This document shows positions 24,258-32,662 of a DNA stretch of 64,000 bases, piece by piece. The DNA comes from an uncultured Muribaculaceae bacterium. Its GTDB lineage: Bacteria > Bacteroidota > Bacteroidia > Bacteroidales > Muribaculaceae. The notes under the pieces are model-generated. The model ran no database searches. It was not told the DNA's origin and was given only the letters and a program-made list of their open reading frames with translations. The translations under genes were made by a program, and so were the position numbers. The stretch spans positions 43,351 to 107,350 of the forward strand of contig CAJUSZ010000006.1 of the NCBI GenBank assembly GCA_910589425.1, written 5' to 3'. Each line of letters opens with the position of its first letter. Positions within the stretch are counted from its first letter, which is position 1.

Positions 24258-24288
24258 TTTGGAAATCGGAAAATATTAGCTAATTTTG
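24258..24288 (+). promoter_or_regulatory. Promoter of ftcD
   Basis: TTTG (24258-24261), a 19-bp spacer and TAATTTTG (24281-24288) match both consensus elements. Leader about 57 nt to the ATG at 24351. Confidence 0.85.
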
Positions 24289-24350
24289 CGGAGCGGATCG
24301 GATTCCGGTCTGTCCGCTGATAATTTGACAATTTATAACACGCTGATATC

Positions 24351-26045
24351 ATGAAAACACGCATTATCGAATGTGTCCCCAACTTTTCCGAAGGAAGGGA
24401 CATGGCAAAAATCAAGGAAATTACAGACGCCATCGAATCCGTAAAGGGGATCAAGCTTCTCGACGTCGATCCGGGCGAGGCCACCAACCGCACGGTGGTT
24501 ACTTTCGTCGGTGAGCCGGAGGCCGTGGTCGAGGCCGCTTTTCAGGGAATCCGCAGGGCTTCCGAGTTGATCGACATGCGCTCGCACCATGGGGCGCACC
24601 CGCGCATGGGCGCTACTGATGTATGCCCTCTCATCCCTGTGGCCGGGGTCTCCCTCGAGGAGTGCGCGGAACTTGCGCGCAAGCTCGCCGAGCGTGTCGC
24701 TGCCGAACTCAATGTCCCGACATATTGCTATGAGGCTGCGGCATTCACTCCGGAACGTCGTAACCTCGCTGTGTGCCGTGCCGGTGAATATGAGGCTCTG
24801 CCGGAGAAGATGGGTAACAAGGAGAAAGGCCCGGATTTCGGCAACAGACCGTTTGACGAATCAGCTGCCCGCACCGGTGCCACCACGATCGGCGCCAGAG
24901 ATTTCCTTATCGCGGTAAACTATAACCTCAACACTACCTCCACACGCCGTGCCAATGCCATTGCGTTTGACGTGCGCGAAAAGGGACGCCCCATGCGTGA
25001 GGGTGGAAAAGTTACAGGCAAGCCTGTCAAGGATGCCGAGGGCAATCCGGTGATGATCCCCGGGTCATTGAAAGGCACAAAGGCTATCGGCTGGTTTATC
25101 GATGAATATGGAATTGCCCAGGTGTCGATGAATATCACCGACATCGCCACTACGCCGCTCCATGTGGCATTCGACGAGGTATGTCGCAAGGCGAATGACC
25201 GCGGCGTGCGCGTTACAGGAACCGAGATAGTCGGTCTTGTGCCGAAACGCACGCTTATAGATGCCGGTAAATATTTCCTTCGTAAACAGCGTAGGTCGGT
25301 CGGCATTCCCGACAGCGAGATAATCCGCATAGCGGTAAAATCTATGGGTCTTGACGAGCTCAAACCGTTTGACCCGAGAGAGAAAGTGATAGAATATCTC
25401 ATCGAGGATACCGACTCGAAGAAGCTTGTGGATCTTACGGCACGAGGTCTCGCAGAGGAGACTGCTTCCGAATCTCCAGCCCCCGGCGGCGGCTCGATCT
25501 CTGCATATATGGGTGCGCTTGCCGCTGCGCTCGGCACAATGGTGGCCAATCTTACGGCTCATAAAGCTGCCTACGACGATCGTTGGGAGGAATTCTCAAA
25601 CGCTGCCGAGAAAGGACAGGAACTCATGGAGAGCCTGCTGCATCTTGTAGACGAGGATACGGCTGCGTTCAACAGGATCATGGACGTTTTCGCCATGCCG
25701 AAGAAAACCGACGCAGAGAAGGCAGCCCGTGCCAAGGCGATGGAAGAGGCTACGCTCTATGCCACCGAAGTGCCCCTGCATACAATGGAGACGGCCTTCC
25801 AGACCTTCGGGCTTCTCCGCAATATGGCTTCAAACGGCAACCCGGCGTCTGTAACTGATGCCGGAGTTGGCACTCTCGCTGCCCGTGCCGCCGTGCGCGG
25901 AGCTTTCCTTAATGTGAAGATCAACGCTTCCGGTCTCAAAGACCGTGCAAAGGCCGAGGAGCTTATAGCCCGTGGAGCGGAGATCGAGCGGAAGGCAGCC
26001 GAAGAGGAAGCCGAGATTCTCGCTGTGGTTGAATCGAAGATCTGA
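24351..26045 (+). CDS. ftcD: Bifunctional glutamate formimidoyltransferase / formiminotetrahydrofolate cyclodeaminase
   Basis: Moves the formimino group of N-formimino-glutamate to tetrahydrofolate, then deaminates it to 5,10-methenyl-THF: the last steps of histidine breakdown. Residues 1-330 or so are the transferase (start MKTRIIECVPNFSEGRD; catalytic His region RSHHGAHPRMGATDVCP). Residues about 340-564 are the helical cyclodeaminase (SESPAPGGGSISAYMGALAA). The fusion matches the mammalian and Bacteroidetes form. Other hut genes are absent from the window, so it is expressed as an orphan gene from its own promoter with a strong terminator. Confidence 0.97.
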   Translation: MKTRIIECVPNFSEGRDMAKIKEITDAIESVKGIKLLDVDPGEATNRTVVTFVGEPEAVVEAAFQGIRRASELIDMRSHHGAHPRMGATDVCPLIPVAGVSLEECAELARKLAERVAAELNVPTYCYEAAAFTPERRNLAVCRAGEYEALPEKMGNKEKGPDFGNRPFDESAARTGATTIGARDFLIAVNYNLNTTSTRRANAIAFDVREKGRPMREGGKVTGKPVKDAEGNPVMIPGSLKGTKAIGWFIDEYGIAQVSMNITDIATTPLHVAFDEVCRKANDRGVRVTGTEIVGLVPKRTLIDAGKYFLRKQRRSVGIPDSEIIRIAVKSMGLDELKPFDPREKVIEYLIEDTDSKKLVDLTARGLAEETASESPAPGGGSISAYMGALAAALGTMVANLTAHKAAYDDRWEEFSNAAEKGQELMESLLHLVDEDTAAFNRIMDVFAMPKKTDAEKAARAKAMEEATLYATEVPLHTMETAFQTFGLLRNMASNGNPASVTDAGVGTLAARAAVRGAFLNVKINASGLKDRAKAEELIARGAEIERKAAEEEAEILAVVESKI

Positions 26046-26079
26046 TTGCCGCTCGGGTAATATCGAGTTTAATGAATGT

Positions 26080-26118
26080 CCGGGAAACTGTGTGCAGATG
26101 CGGTTTCCCGGTTTTTTA
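26080..26118 (+). terminator. Intrinsic terminator of ftcD
   Basis: CCGGGAAAC (26080-26088) and GTTTCCCGG (26103-26111) followed by TTTTTT. Confidence 0.9.
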
Positions 26119-26151
26119 ATTATTTGTAAGTCAATAAAGACATGCCGGCTG

Positions 26152-26182
26152 TTGCAATTACAGTGCTTTTTTTATAATTTTG
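26152..26182 (+). promoter_or_regulatory. Promoter of the candidate non-coding RNA
   Basis: TAATTTTG (26175-26182), with TTG of GTTG 20 bp upstream as a near-consensus -33. The expected transcription start is about 26187. No credible protein gene follows. Confidence 0.7.
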
Positions 26183-26186
26183 CAGG

Positions 26187-26512
26187 GCGAACCTATCTGA
26201 AGCCTCGTTCGTCCGGGGCAGAGGGTGGGTGAGCAGACATTGAGGAAAGCATTTACAATGCATGTTGAATCTTGACGTTCAGGAACTTCGCAACTTCCAA
26301 AGGTTTGGTCAGGATGAAGACAGCGGTAGATGCCTGTGGATATGTATCTGCATGTCCTTCCGTTGCCCGGTGCGTCAGCGCCGGGGACCCGGGAGGGGAT
26401 GTGTCAATATATGTATTCTCGTGGGCTTCTATGCTGTTCATTCTTCCGAACCGGGCAATGCGAAGGCCTCTGAGCGTGGGATGATCAGCAGCAAGATACC
26501 CACGTTTTTTTT
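26187..26512 (+). ncRNA. Candidate structured non-coding RNA, about 325 nt
   Basis: A stand-alone unit between ftcD and the GlmU-like gene: promoter at 26152-26182, intrinsic terminator with T8 at 26475-26512. The body has many complementary segments: GGGCGAAC/GTTCGTCC at the 5' end, GCATT/AATGC (26249-26261), GAAGACA/TGTCCTTC around an inner TAGAT/ATCT helix, and a 9-bp long-range helix TTGCCCGGT (26363-26371) with ACCGGGCAA (26450-26458). The only sizeable plus frame (26262-26531) is Cys-rich, uses rare codons and runs through the terminator T-tract. I see no tmRNA ends, no RNase P core and no SRP tetraloop. It might match the Bacteroidales-1 RNA motif, which also runs from a Bacteroidota promoter to a terminator; I cannot test this. 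Confidence 0.6.
26475..26512 (+). terminator. Terminator of the candidate non-coding RNA
   Basis: CGTGGG (26475-26480) and CCCACG (26499-26504), followed immediately by eight T residues. Confidence 0.85.
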
Positions 26513-26582
26513 GTCTGTATGCGCATTGTAGCGGTCGTGGGGCAACTGAAGGAATCACTCTTCAACAATAAAATATGTGTCA

Positions 26583-26619
26583 GTCCCCGGAAGAGCCGAG
26601 AGGTGATCCCGGGGATTTT
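26583..26619 (+). terminator. Second hairpin with T-run before the GlmU-like gene
   Basis: TCCCCGG (26583-26589) pairs with CCGGGGA, followed by TTTTT. The last T residues also form the -33 TTTG of the next promoter. It probably catches read-through from the RNA gene. Confidence 0.65.
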
Positions 26620-26649
26620 TGCCGGTTATGAAATTTTTTAGTATTTTTG
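26618..26649 (+). promoter_or_regulatory. Promoter of the GlmU-like gene
   Basis: TTTG (26618-26621), a 20-bp spacer and TATTTTTG (26642-26649). The leader to the ATG at 26766 is about 110 nt. Confidence 0.8.
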
Positions 26650-26765
26650 CAGCCGTTCCGCCGGGGATGGGATGGTTTCGGTCAGAATGTCCCGTCGACG
26701 TGCGGGATGACCACGGAATTTCTATCTTCAATATTTCAATTTCACAAAAAAACTCCGAATCAGCC

Positions 26766-28004
26766 ATGAATCATTCCGAAACCGCACAAGGATCGCCTGC
26801 GATAGTTCTGTTCGATTCAGAAAAACGCCACGCCGATCTGCTGCCGCTCTCGTTTACACGCCCGATTGCCGAATTCAGATTGGGTATCCTTACAATCAGG
26901 GAAAAATGGGAATGGCGTACGGGATGCAGATGCCTGAATCTTCCCGTCGGGTATCTCAGGGATAAATTTCCTCTGTCGCCGTTTGACGAAGCGCTCTTCG
27001 TGGCTGGATGGATAGTGCCGGACGCTGAATTTGTGAATGCCGCCATGGAACTTCCGGCCGGGCACGCACTATCGGTAGGCGGCGAACTGGCCGCTTTCAG
27101 AGGCACGGCGGCCATATTCAGTAAGATATGCGACGCAGACGCTCTTCCACCCGCTGTCGCGGAATATGCAGGCGCGGTGGATACGCTCCGGTATGTATAC
27201 GATCTGTTCCTTCTGAATCATAAAGCGATATTGTCCGACTACCCGCTCCTTGTGGCTGGCAGACAGACTCAGCCGCTTTCCCCGTCGAACACACTTATCG
27301 GGGAATATACCACTTCAGATGGTCTGCCGTCAGTATTCATAGAGGAGGGTGCTGTTGTGGAAGGGGCCGTGATCAACGTGAAAAACGGACCGGTGTTTAT
27401 CGCCGCGGATGCGGAGATTATGGAGGGGGCGTGTCTGCGTGGCCCGGTCTCGCTCGGATCGCACTCAAAAATCAATATGGGTGCGAAAATCTATGGCGCG
27501 ACCTCTATCGGACCGTGGTGCAAGGTCGGGGGAGAGGTCAACAATGCAGTTCTCTTCGGATATTCCAACAAGGCGCACGATGGATTCCTCGGAAATGCCG
27601 TGATTGGCGAGTGGTGCAACATTGGTGCCGGCACAAATGCATCGAATCTGAAGAATGACTATTCCAAGATCAGGATATGGAATTATCCCGGCCACACATT
27701 CATGCGCACGGATCTGCAGTTCTGCGGTCTGATCATGGGCGACCACTCCAAGGTAGGGGTGAATTGCATGCTCAACACGGCGACGGTGATAGGAGTCGGG
27801 GTCAATCTCCACGGATCGGGCTTCCCCCGGCCGTTTATTCCCAGCTTCAGCGAGGGCGCCCCGGCCTCGGGTTTTACGGATGTTCCTCTTAAGAAGTTCT
27901 ATGACATAGCCGAGCGCGTGATGTCGCGCCGTGGAGTAGGGCTTACAGACGCCGACCGTGTCATTTTCGAGCGCGTCTATGAGGTTGCGTCGCGATTCAA
28001 GTGA
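26766..28004 (+). CDS. GlmU-like sugar-phosphate nucleotidyltransferase with hexapeptide repeats
   Basis: A 412-residue protein: N-terminal nucleotidyltransferase-like domain (AIVLFDSEKRHADLLPLSF, TRPIAEFRLGILTIREKWE) and a C-terminal left-handed beta-helix (IEEGAVVEGAVINVKNG, GPVSLGSHSKINMGAKIYG, FLGNAVIGEWCNIGAGTNASNLKNDY, here given in pieces). The usual G-G-x-G-T-R loop of GlmU is not evident, so the substrate is uncertain. It belongs to the GlmU-family proteins common in Bacteroidales, thought to act on sugar 1-phosphates for envelope or nucleotide-sugar synthesis. The frame opens at 26619 inside the promoter, so the ATG at 26766 is the start. Confidence 0.85.
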   Translation: MNHSETAQGSPAIVLFDSEKRHADLLPLSFTRPIAEFRLGILTIREKWEWRTGCRCLNLPVGYLRDKFPLSPFDEALFVAGWIVPDAEFVNAAMELPAGHALSVGGELAAFRGTAAIFSKICDADALPPAVAEYAGAVDTLRYVYDLFLLNHKAILSDYPLLVAGRQTQPLSPSNTLIGEYTTSDGLPSVFIEEGAVVEGAVINVKNGPVFIAADAEIMEGACLRGPVSLGSHSKINMGAKIYGATSIGPWCKVGGEVNNAVLFGYSNKAHDGFLGNAVIGEWCNIGAGTNASNLKNDYSKIRIWNYPGHTFMRTDLQFCGLIMGDHSKVGVNCMLNTATVIGVGVNLHGSGFPRPFIPSFSEGAPASGFTDVPLKKFYDIAERVMSRRGVGLTDADRVIFERVYEVASRFK

Positions 28005-28098
28005 TCTGCTCCTGTGTTTTTATCTCGGTTGAATGTTTAGCGGCGGGATAGCTTTCTGTTGCGCAATAAATTTTTAACATAAAAAACTGTTGTGAAAG

Positions 28099-28130
28099 TT
28101 TGGATAATCTGTTGATTCTTATTAACTTTG
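28099..28130 (+). promoter_or_regulatory. Main promoter of the ribosomal protein superoperon
   Basis: TTTG (28099-28102), a 20-bp spacer and TAACTTTG (28123-28130), a perfect match. The leader to rpsL is about 165 nt, enough for regulation by structure. The rest of the 28005-28299 gap holds nothing else I can name. Confidence 0.88.
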
Positions 28131-28299
28131 CAACGTTTTAGAGGAAGAATGTCCGACTGGTGCGGCTAACCGGCTAATAAATAGGTGGTTGGATGCACTG
28201 AGGTGTATGGCGGGATAGTGCCGCTGTCAGAGGATCTTCTCTATCCACATTGACAAAACAGACGAATAAAGTAAATATAGTAATAACAACACAACTAAG

Positions 28300-28683
28300 A
28301 TGCCTACAATTCAGCAATTAGTAAGAAAAGGACGCGTGGCTCTCAAGGACAAGAGCAAATCGCCCGCTCTGGACTCCTGTCCGCAGCGTCGCGGTGTGTG
28401 TGTCAGAGTCTACACAACCACTCCTAAGAAGCCTAACTCGGCTATGCGTAAAGTGGCCCGTGTGCGCCTTACGAACGGCAAGGAGGTCAACTCCTACATC
28501 CCGGGAGAAGGCCACAATCTTCAGGAGCACTCGATCGTGATGGTGCGTGGTGGTCGTGTGAAAGACCTTCCGGGTGTGCGCTACCATATCGTGCGCGGCA
28601 CGCTCGACACAGCAGGTGTGCAGGGTCGCACGCAGCGTCGCTCCAAATATGGTGCGAAGCGTCCCAAGGCAGCTAAGAAATAA
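28300..28683 (+). CDS. rpsL: 30S ribosomal protein S12
   Basis: A 127-residue decoding-site protein. PTIQQLVRKGR, TTPKKPNSAMRKVARVRL and the conserved VRGGRVKDLPGVRYHIVRG are intact. The lysines where streptomycin-resistance substitutions occur (TPKKPNS and GRVKDLPG) are wild type. First gene of the str part of the superoperon. Confidence 0.99.
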   Translation: MPTIQQLVRKGRVALKDKSKSPALDSCPQRRGVCVRVYTTTPKKPNSAMRKVARVRLTNGKEVNSYIPGEGHNLQEHSIVMVRGGRVKDLPGVRYHIVRGTLDTAGVQGRTQRRSKYGAKRPKAAKK

Positions 28684-28750
28684 GCCGCCCTTACTCTAAA
28701 TCACAAACATTTCTAAAATTACGTTTTTGATTTATTTTGGACGGCTAAAG

Positions 28751-28774
28751 ACGGTGGTGCGCCAGGCACACCGT
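28751..28774 (+). promoter_or_regulatory. Hairpin in the rpsL-rpsG spacer
   Basis: ACGGTG-g-TGC (28751-28760) pairs with GCACACCGT (28766-28774). The 208-nt spacer between rpsL and rpsG has further long-range complementarity (AATATC/GGTATT, about 28787-28836). E. coli S7 autoregulates from this spacer; a similar role here is inference. Confidence 0.5.
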
Positions 28775-28891
28775 GATGCGGTTGAGTAAATATCGCGGCA
28801 TACTCCCCTCAGGCCCTCTCAGCCAACGCGGCGGTATTGAAGAATCGAAAGAGGCAGCCAAAAACAAAAACAACATGTTTTTTCTAAACAA

Positions 28892-29368
28892 ATGAGAAAA
28901 GCAAAGCCCAAAAAACGGGTTATCCTTCCCGATCCCGTGTTCCACGACGTAAGCGTTACAAAGTTCGTGAACCATCTGATGTTTGACGGCAAGAAGAACA
29001 CCGCCTTCACCATCTTCTACTCGGCTCTCGAAATTGTCAAGGGTAAACTTCCCAACGAGGAGAAATCAGCCCTCGAGATCTGGAAGAAAGCTCTTGAGAA
29101 TGTAACTCCTCAGGTTGAGGTTAAGTCCCGCCGTATCGGTGGCGCAACTTTCCAGGTGCCCACAGAGATACGTCCCGACCGCAAGGAATCGATCTCCATG
29201 AAGAATCTGATCATCTACGCCCGCAAGCGTGGCGGCAAGACTATGGCCGACAAGCTCGCCGCCGAAATAGTCGACGCATTCAACGATCAGGGTGGCGCGT
29301 TCAAGCGCAAGGAGGACATGCACCGCATGGCCGAAGCAAACCGTGCTTTCGCACACTTCAGATTCTAA
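28892..29368 (+). CDS. rpsG: 30S ribosomal protein S7
   Basis: A 158-residue primary assembly protein of the 30S head. MRKAKPKKRVILPDPVF, KFVNHLMFDGKKNTA, the VEVKSRRIGGATFQVP hairpin and HRMAEANRAFAHFRF end match S7. Preceded by a structured 208-nt spacer. Confidence 0.99.
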   Translation: MRKAKPKKRVILPDPVFHDVSVTKFVNHLMFDGKKNTAFTIFYSALEIVKGKLPNEEKSALEIWKKALENVTPQVEVKSRRIGGATFQVPTEIRPDRKESISMKNLIIYARKRGGKTMADKLAAEIVDAFNDQGGAFKRKEDMHRMAEANRAFAHFRF

Positions 29369-29412
29369 TGCAGATTTAATCCTTTTAAAAGAGACGTTTC
29401 TCACCATATAAA

Positions 29413-31536
29413 ATGGCAAAACACGACGATCTTAAACTTACAAGAAATATCGGCATCATGGCTCACATCGATGCCGGAAAAACAACTACTTCAGAACGCA
29501 TCCTGTTTTACACCGGTCTGACCCACAAGATCGGTGAGGTTCACGACGGGGCCGCTACAATGGACTGGATGGAGCAGGAGCAGGAGCGTGGCATCACAAT
29601 CACCTCTGCTGCGACCACAACGTTCTGGAACTATAAAGACAACAAGTATAAAATCAACCTGATCGACACTCCGGGGCACGTTGACTTCACCGTTGAGGTG
29701 GAGCGTTCACTGCGTGTGCTTGACGGCGCCGTGGCTGCTTTCTGTGCAGTAGGCGGCGTGGAGCCTCAGAGTGAGACTGTGTGGCGTCAGGCTGATAAAT
29801 ACAACGTACCCCGAATCGGCTACGTGAACAAGATGGACCGCTCCGGTGCCAACTTCTTCGAGGTTGTGCGTCAGGTACACGATGTACTCGGTGCCACTCC
29901 GCTTCCCATCCAGATCCCCATCGGTGCGGAAGAATCGTTCAAAGGCGTGGTCGATCTCGTAACCATGAAGGCTATCTTCTGGCACGACGAGACAATGGGT
30001 GCTGAATATTCAGTGGAGGAAATCCCCGCCAATCTTCAGGCTGAAGCCGAAGAATGGCGCGACAAGATGCTTGAGACTCTCGCCGAGACCGACGAGGATC
30101 TGATGGCAAAATATTTCGATGATCCCTCCACGATCACCGTAGAAGAGATCAAGGCTGCCATCCGCAAGGCCACACTGAAGATGGAAGTCAATCCTATGAT
30201 CTGCGGCTCATCGTTCAAGAATAAAGGTGTGCAGACTCTGCTTGACGCTGTATGCGCATATCTTCCCTCCCCTGAGGATGCAGGCGCCGTTGAGGGTCAT
30301 GCAGTAGGCGATTCAGATGAGATCCTTACCCGCGAACCCAGCCCCGAGGCTCCTATGGCAGCCCTCGCGTTCAAGATCGCGACCGACCCCTACGTAGGCC
30401 GTCTCTGCTTCTTCCGCGTATATTCAGGCGAGATCCCTGCCGGCTCATACGTACTCAACACCCGCTCTGGCAAGAAAGAGAGAATCTCCCGTCTTTTCCA
30501 GATGCACTCCAACAAGCAGAACCCGAAAGACTCAATCGGCTGCGGCGACATCGGCGCCGGAGTCGGCTTCAAGGATATCCGCACCGGCGACACGCTCTGC
30601 GACGAGAATGCCCCGATCGTGCTTGAAGCTATGGAATTCCCCGATCCCGTGATCGGTATCGCCGTCGAGCCCAAGACTCAGAAAGACCTCGACAAACTCG
30701 GCGTAGGTCTTCAGAAACTCGCTGAGGAGGATCCGACTTTCCGTGTTGAGACAAACGAGGAAACAGGCCAGACCGTAATTTCAGGTATGGGTGAGCTTCA
30801 CCTCGACATCATCATCGACCGTCTGCGTCGTGAGTTCAAGGTGGAATGTAACCAGGGTCGTCCGCAGGTAACTTACAAGGAGGCTATCACCAAGCCCGTA
30901 GAGCTTCGCGAGGTGTTCAAGAAGCAGACCGGCGGCCGTGGTAAGTTTGCAGACATCATTGTCCGCATCGAGCCTGCTGATCCTGATTTCGAGGGTTCGC
31001 TCCAGTTTGTTGACGAAGTGAAAGGCGGTAATGTGCCCAAGGAATATATCCCCTCTGTGCAGAAGGGTTTCCAGACTGCAATGAAAAATGGCGTTCTCGC
31101 TGGCTATCCGGTTGAGCGTCTCAAGGTAACGCTGCTTGACGGTAGCTTCCACCCGGTCGACTCAGACCAGCTCTCATTCGAACTCTGCGCCATCCAGGCG
31201 TTCAAGAAAGGATCCGAGAAAGCAGGTCCGGTTCTCATGGAGCCTATCATGAAGATTGAGGTAGTTACTCCCGAAGAGTCGATGGGTGATGTGATCGGCG
31301 ACCTTAACAAGCGTCGCGGTCAGGTGGAAGGCATGGAGACAAGCCGTTCAGGCGCCCGCATCGTCAAGGCCAAAGCGCCTCTCGCAGAGATGTTCGGTTA
31401 CGTTACAGCCCTCCGCACGATCACTTCCGGACGTGCCACCAGCACCATGTCGTTCAGCCACTACTCCGAGGTCAGCAGCTCGATCGCCAAGAGCGTGCTT
31501 ACAGAGTGCCAGGGCAGAGTGGATCTGATCAAGTGA
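29413..31536 (+). CDS. fusA: Elongation factor G
   Basis: A 707-residue GTPase that drives tRNA-mRNA translocation and, with RRF, ribosome recycling. The G-domain motifs are AHIDAGKTTTSE (P-loop), RGITITSAATT (switch I), DTPGHVDFT and NKMDRSGANF. Domain III-V hallmarks include SGMGELHLDIIIDRL and GRATSTMSFSHY. As is usual in Bacteroidota, tuf does not follow; rpsJ does. Confidence 0.99.
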   Translation: MAKHDDLKLTRNIGIMAHIDAGKTTTSERILFYTGLTHKIGEVHDGAATMDWMEQEQERGITITSAATTTFWNYKDNKYKINLIDTPGHVDFTVEVERSLRVLDGAVAAFCAVGGVEPQSETVWRQADKYNVPRIGYVNKMDRSGANFFEVVRQVHDVLGATPLPIQIPIGAEESFKGVVDLVTMKAIFWHDETMGAEYSVEEIPANLQAEAEEWRDKMLETLAETDEDLMAKYFDDPSTITVEEIKAAIRKATLKMEVNPMICGSSFKNKGVQTLLDAVCAYLPSPEDAGAVEGHAVGDSDEILTREPSPEAPMAALAFKIATDPYVGRLCFFRVYSGEIPAGSYVLNTRSGKKERISRLFQMHSNKQNPKDSIGCGDIGAGVGFKDIRTGDTLCDENAPIVLEAMEFPDPVIGIAVEPKTQKDLDKLGVGLQKLAEEDPTFRVETNEETGQTVISGMGELHLDIIIDRLRREFKVECNQGRPQVTYKEAITKPVELREVFKKQTGGRGKFADIIVRIEPADPDFEGSLQFVDEVKGGNVPKEYIPSVQKGFQTAMKNGVLAGYPVERLKVTLLDGSFHPVDSDQLSFELCAIQAFKKGSEKAGPVLMEPIMKIEVVTPEESMGDVIGDLNKRRGQVEGMETSRSGARIVKAKAPLAEMFGYVTALRTITSGRATSTMSFSHYSEVSSSIAKSVLTECQGRVDLIK

Positions 31537-31584
31537 GATGCGTGAGTTCACTTCTTGAAAAAAACAGACAAGACACAAACAAAT

Positions 31585-31890
31585 ATGAGCCAAAAAATCA
31601 GAATCAAACTGAAATCTTACGATCACAATCTCGTTGACAAGTCAGCGGAGAAGATCGTAAAGACAGTGAAATCAACAGGCGCGGTAGTCAGCGGTCCGAT
31701 TCCCCTGCCCACCCACAAGCGCATTTTCACTGTCAACCGTTCGACTTTCGTCAACAAAAAATCTCGCGAGCAGTTCCAGCTCAGCTCTTTCCAGCGTCTC
31801 ATAGACATCTACAGCTCGACTTCAAAAACTGTAGACGCTCTCATGAAACTTGAGCTTCCGAGCGGCGTGGACGTATCCATCAAAGTCTGA
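31585..31890 (+). CDS. rpsJ: 30S ribosomal protein S10
   Basis: A 101-residue S10 (NusE): MSQKIRIKLKSYDHNLVDKS, SGPIPLPTHKRIFTVNRS and the RLIDIYSST end. It also acts with NusG in antitermination. The frame opens at a TTG at 31555, but the ATG at 31585 matches the family start. Confidence 0.98.
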   Translation: MSQKIRIKLKSYDHNLVDKSAEKIVKTVKSTGAVVSGPIPLPTHKRIFTVNRSTFVNKKSREQFQLSSFQRLIDIYSSTSKTVDALMKLELPSGVDVSIKV

Positions 31891-31920
31891 CGCGCTGACC
31901 GCAGACGAACCAGATTTCAC

Positions 31921-31979
31921 CCCAGCTCCGGGCATGTTCCCTTTTTGGCTCATGCCTGTGCAGGATGTCCGGAGCCGGG
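31921..31979 (+). promoter_or_regulatory. Structured leader before rplC
   Basis: An outer stem CCCaGCTCCGG/CCGGAGCcGGG (31921-31931 with 31969-31979, one mismatch) encloses an inner GGCATG/CATGCC hairpin and a CCTTTTTGG loop. It sits in the 154-nt rpsJ-rplC spacer and could be a ribosomal-protein binding site. Confidence 0.55.
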
Positions 31980-32044
31980 AAATATCGGTTCGGAATCAAA
32001 ACTAAAACAACAAATCAAAAGATAATTCTAATCAAAGTAAAGAA

Positions 32045-32662
32045 ATGCCAGGATTAATAGGAAAGAAAATCGGAATGACATCCGTTTTCAGTGCCGACGG
32101 AAAAAACATTCCGTGCACTGTTATCGAAGTAGGTCCTTGCGTGGTTACTCAGATCAAAACAATGGAGACAGACGGCTATGAGGCTGTTCAGGTAGGCTTC
32201 CAGGAGAAAAAAGAGAAGCACACCACAAAGCCCTTGGCCGGACACTTCAAGAAAGCAGGAGTAGCCCCCCAGAGACACTTGGCCGAGTTCAAATCGTTTG
32301 AGACAGTACCCGCGCTGGGCGAGAAGCTGACTGTGGAATTGTTCACGGAAGGCGGTTTTGTCGATGTAGTCGGCACCAGCAAAGGTAAAGGCTTCCAGGG
32401 CGTGGTGAAACGTCATGGTTTCGGAGGTGTAGGTCAAAGCACACACGGCCAGCACAACCGTCTCCGCGCTCCGGGTTCGATTGGCGCATGTTCGTATCCT
32501 GCAAAGGTGTTCAAAGGTCTGCGCATGGCAGGCCAGATGGGCAACGAGCGCGTTACTGTCCAAAACCTTCAGGTGATCAAGGTGCTTCCCGAGCACAATT
32601 TGTTAATGATTAAGGGCTCCGTTCCCGGTCCCAAAGGTTCAATCGTATTAGTTGAGAAATAA
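32045..32662 (+). CDS. rplC: 50S ribosomal protein L3
   Basis: A 205-residue L3: MPGLIGKKIGMTSVF start, the GTSKGKGFQGVVKRHGFGG loop near the peptidyl-transferase centre, and VLPEHNLLMIKGSVPG near the end. Its TAA shares one base with the rplD ATG, so the two are translationally coupled. Confidence 0.99.
   Translation: MPGLIGKKIGMTSVFSADGKNIPCTVIEVGPCVVTQIKTMETDGYEAVQVGFQEKKEKHTTKPLAGHFKKAGVAPQRHLAEFKSFETVPALGEKLTVELFTEGGFVDVVGTSKGKGFQGVVKRHGFGGVGQSTHGQHNRLRAPGSIGACSYPAKVFKGLRMAGQMGNERVTVQNLQVIKVLPEHNLLMIKGSVPGPKGSIVLVEK

Noticed and set aside
26187..26512. Identification of the RNA candidate as RNase P RNA, tmRNA or SRP RNA
   Set aside because: GAGGAAAG occurs near 26242 but is not followed by the RNase P core, and the partner AGAAACCCGG block is missing. 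There is no tRNA-like end with CCA and no GGAAGGAAGC-type SRP loop.
26262..26531. An 89-residue plus-strand frame and an overlapping 101-residue minus-strand frame between ftcD and the GlmU-like gene
   Set aside because: The plus frame uses rare codons, is Cys-rich without family resemblance and reads through a T8 terminator. The minus frame has no promoter. The RNA-gene reading fits better.
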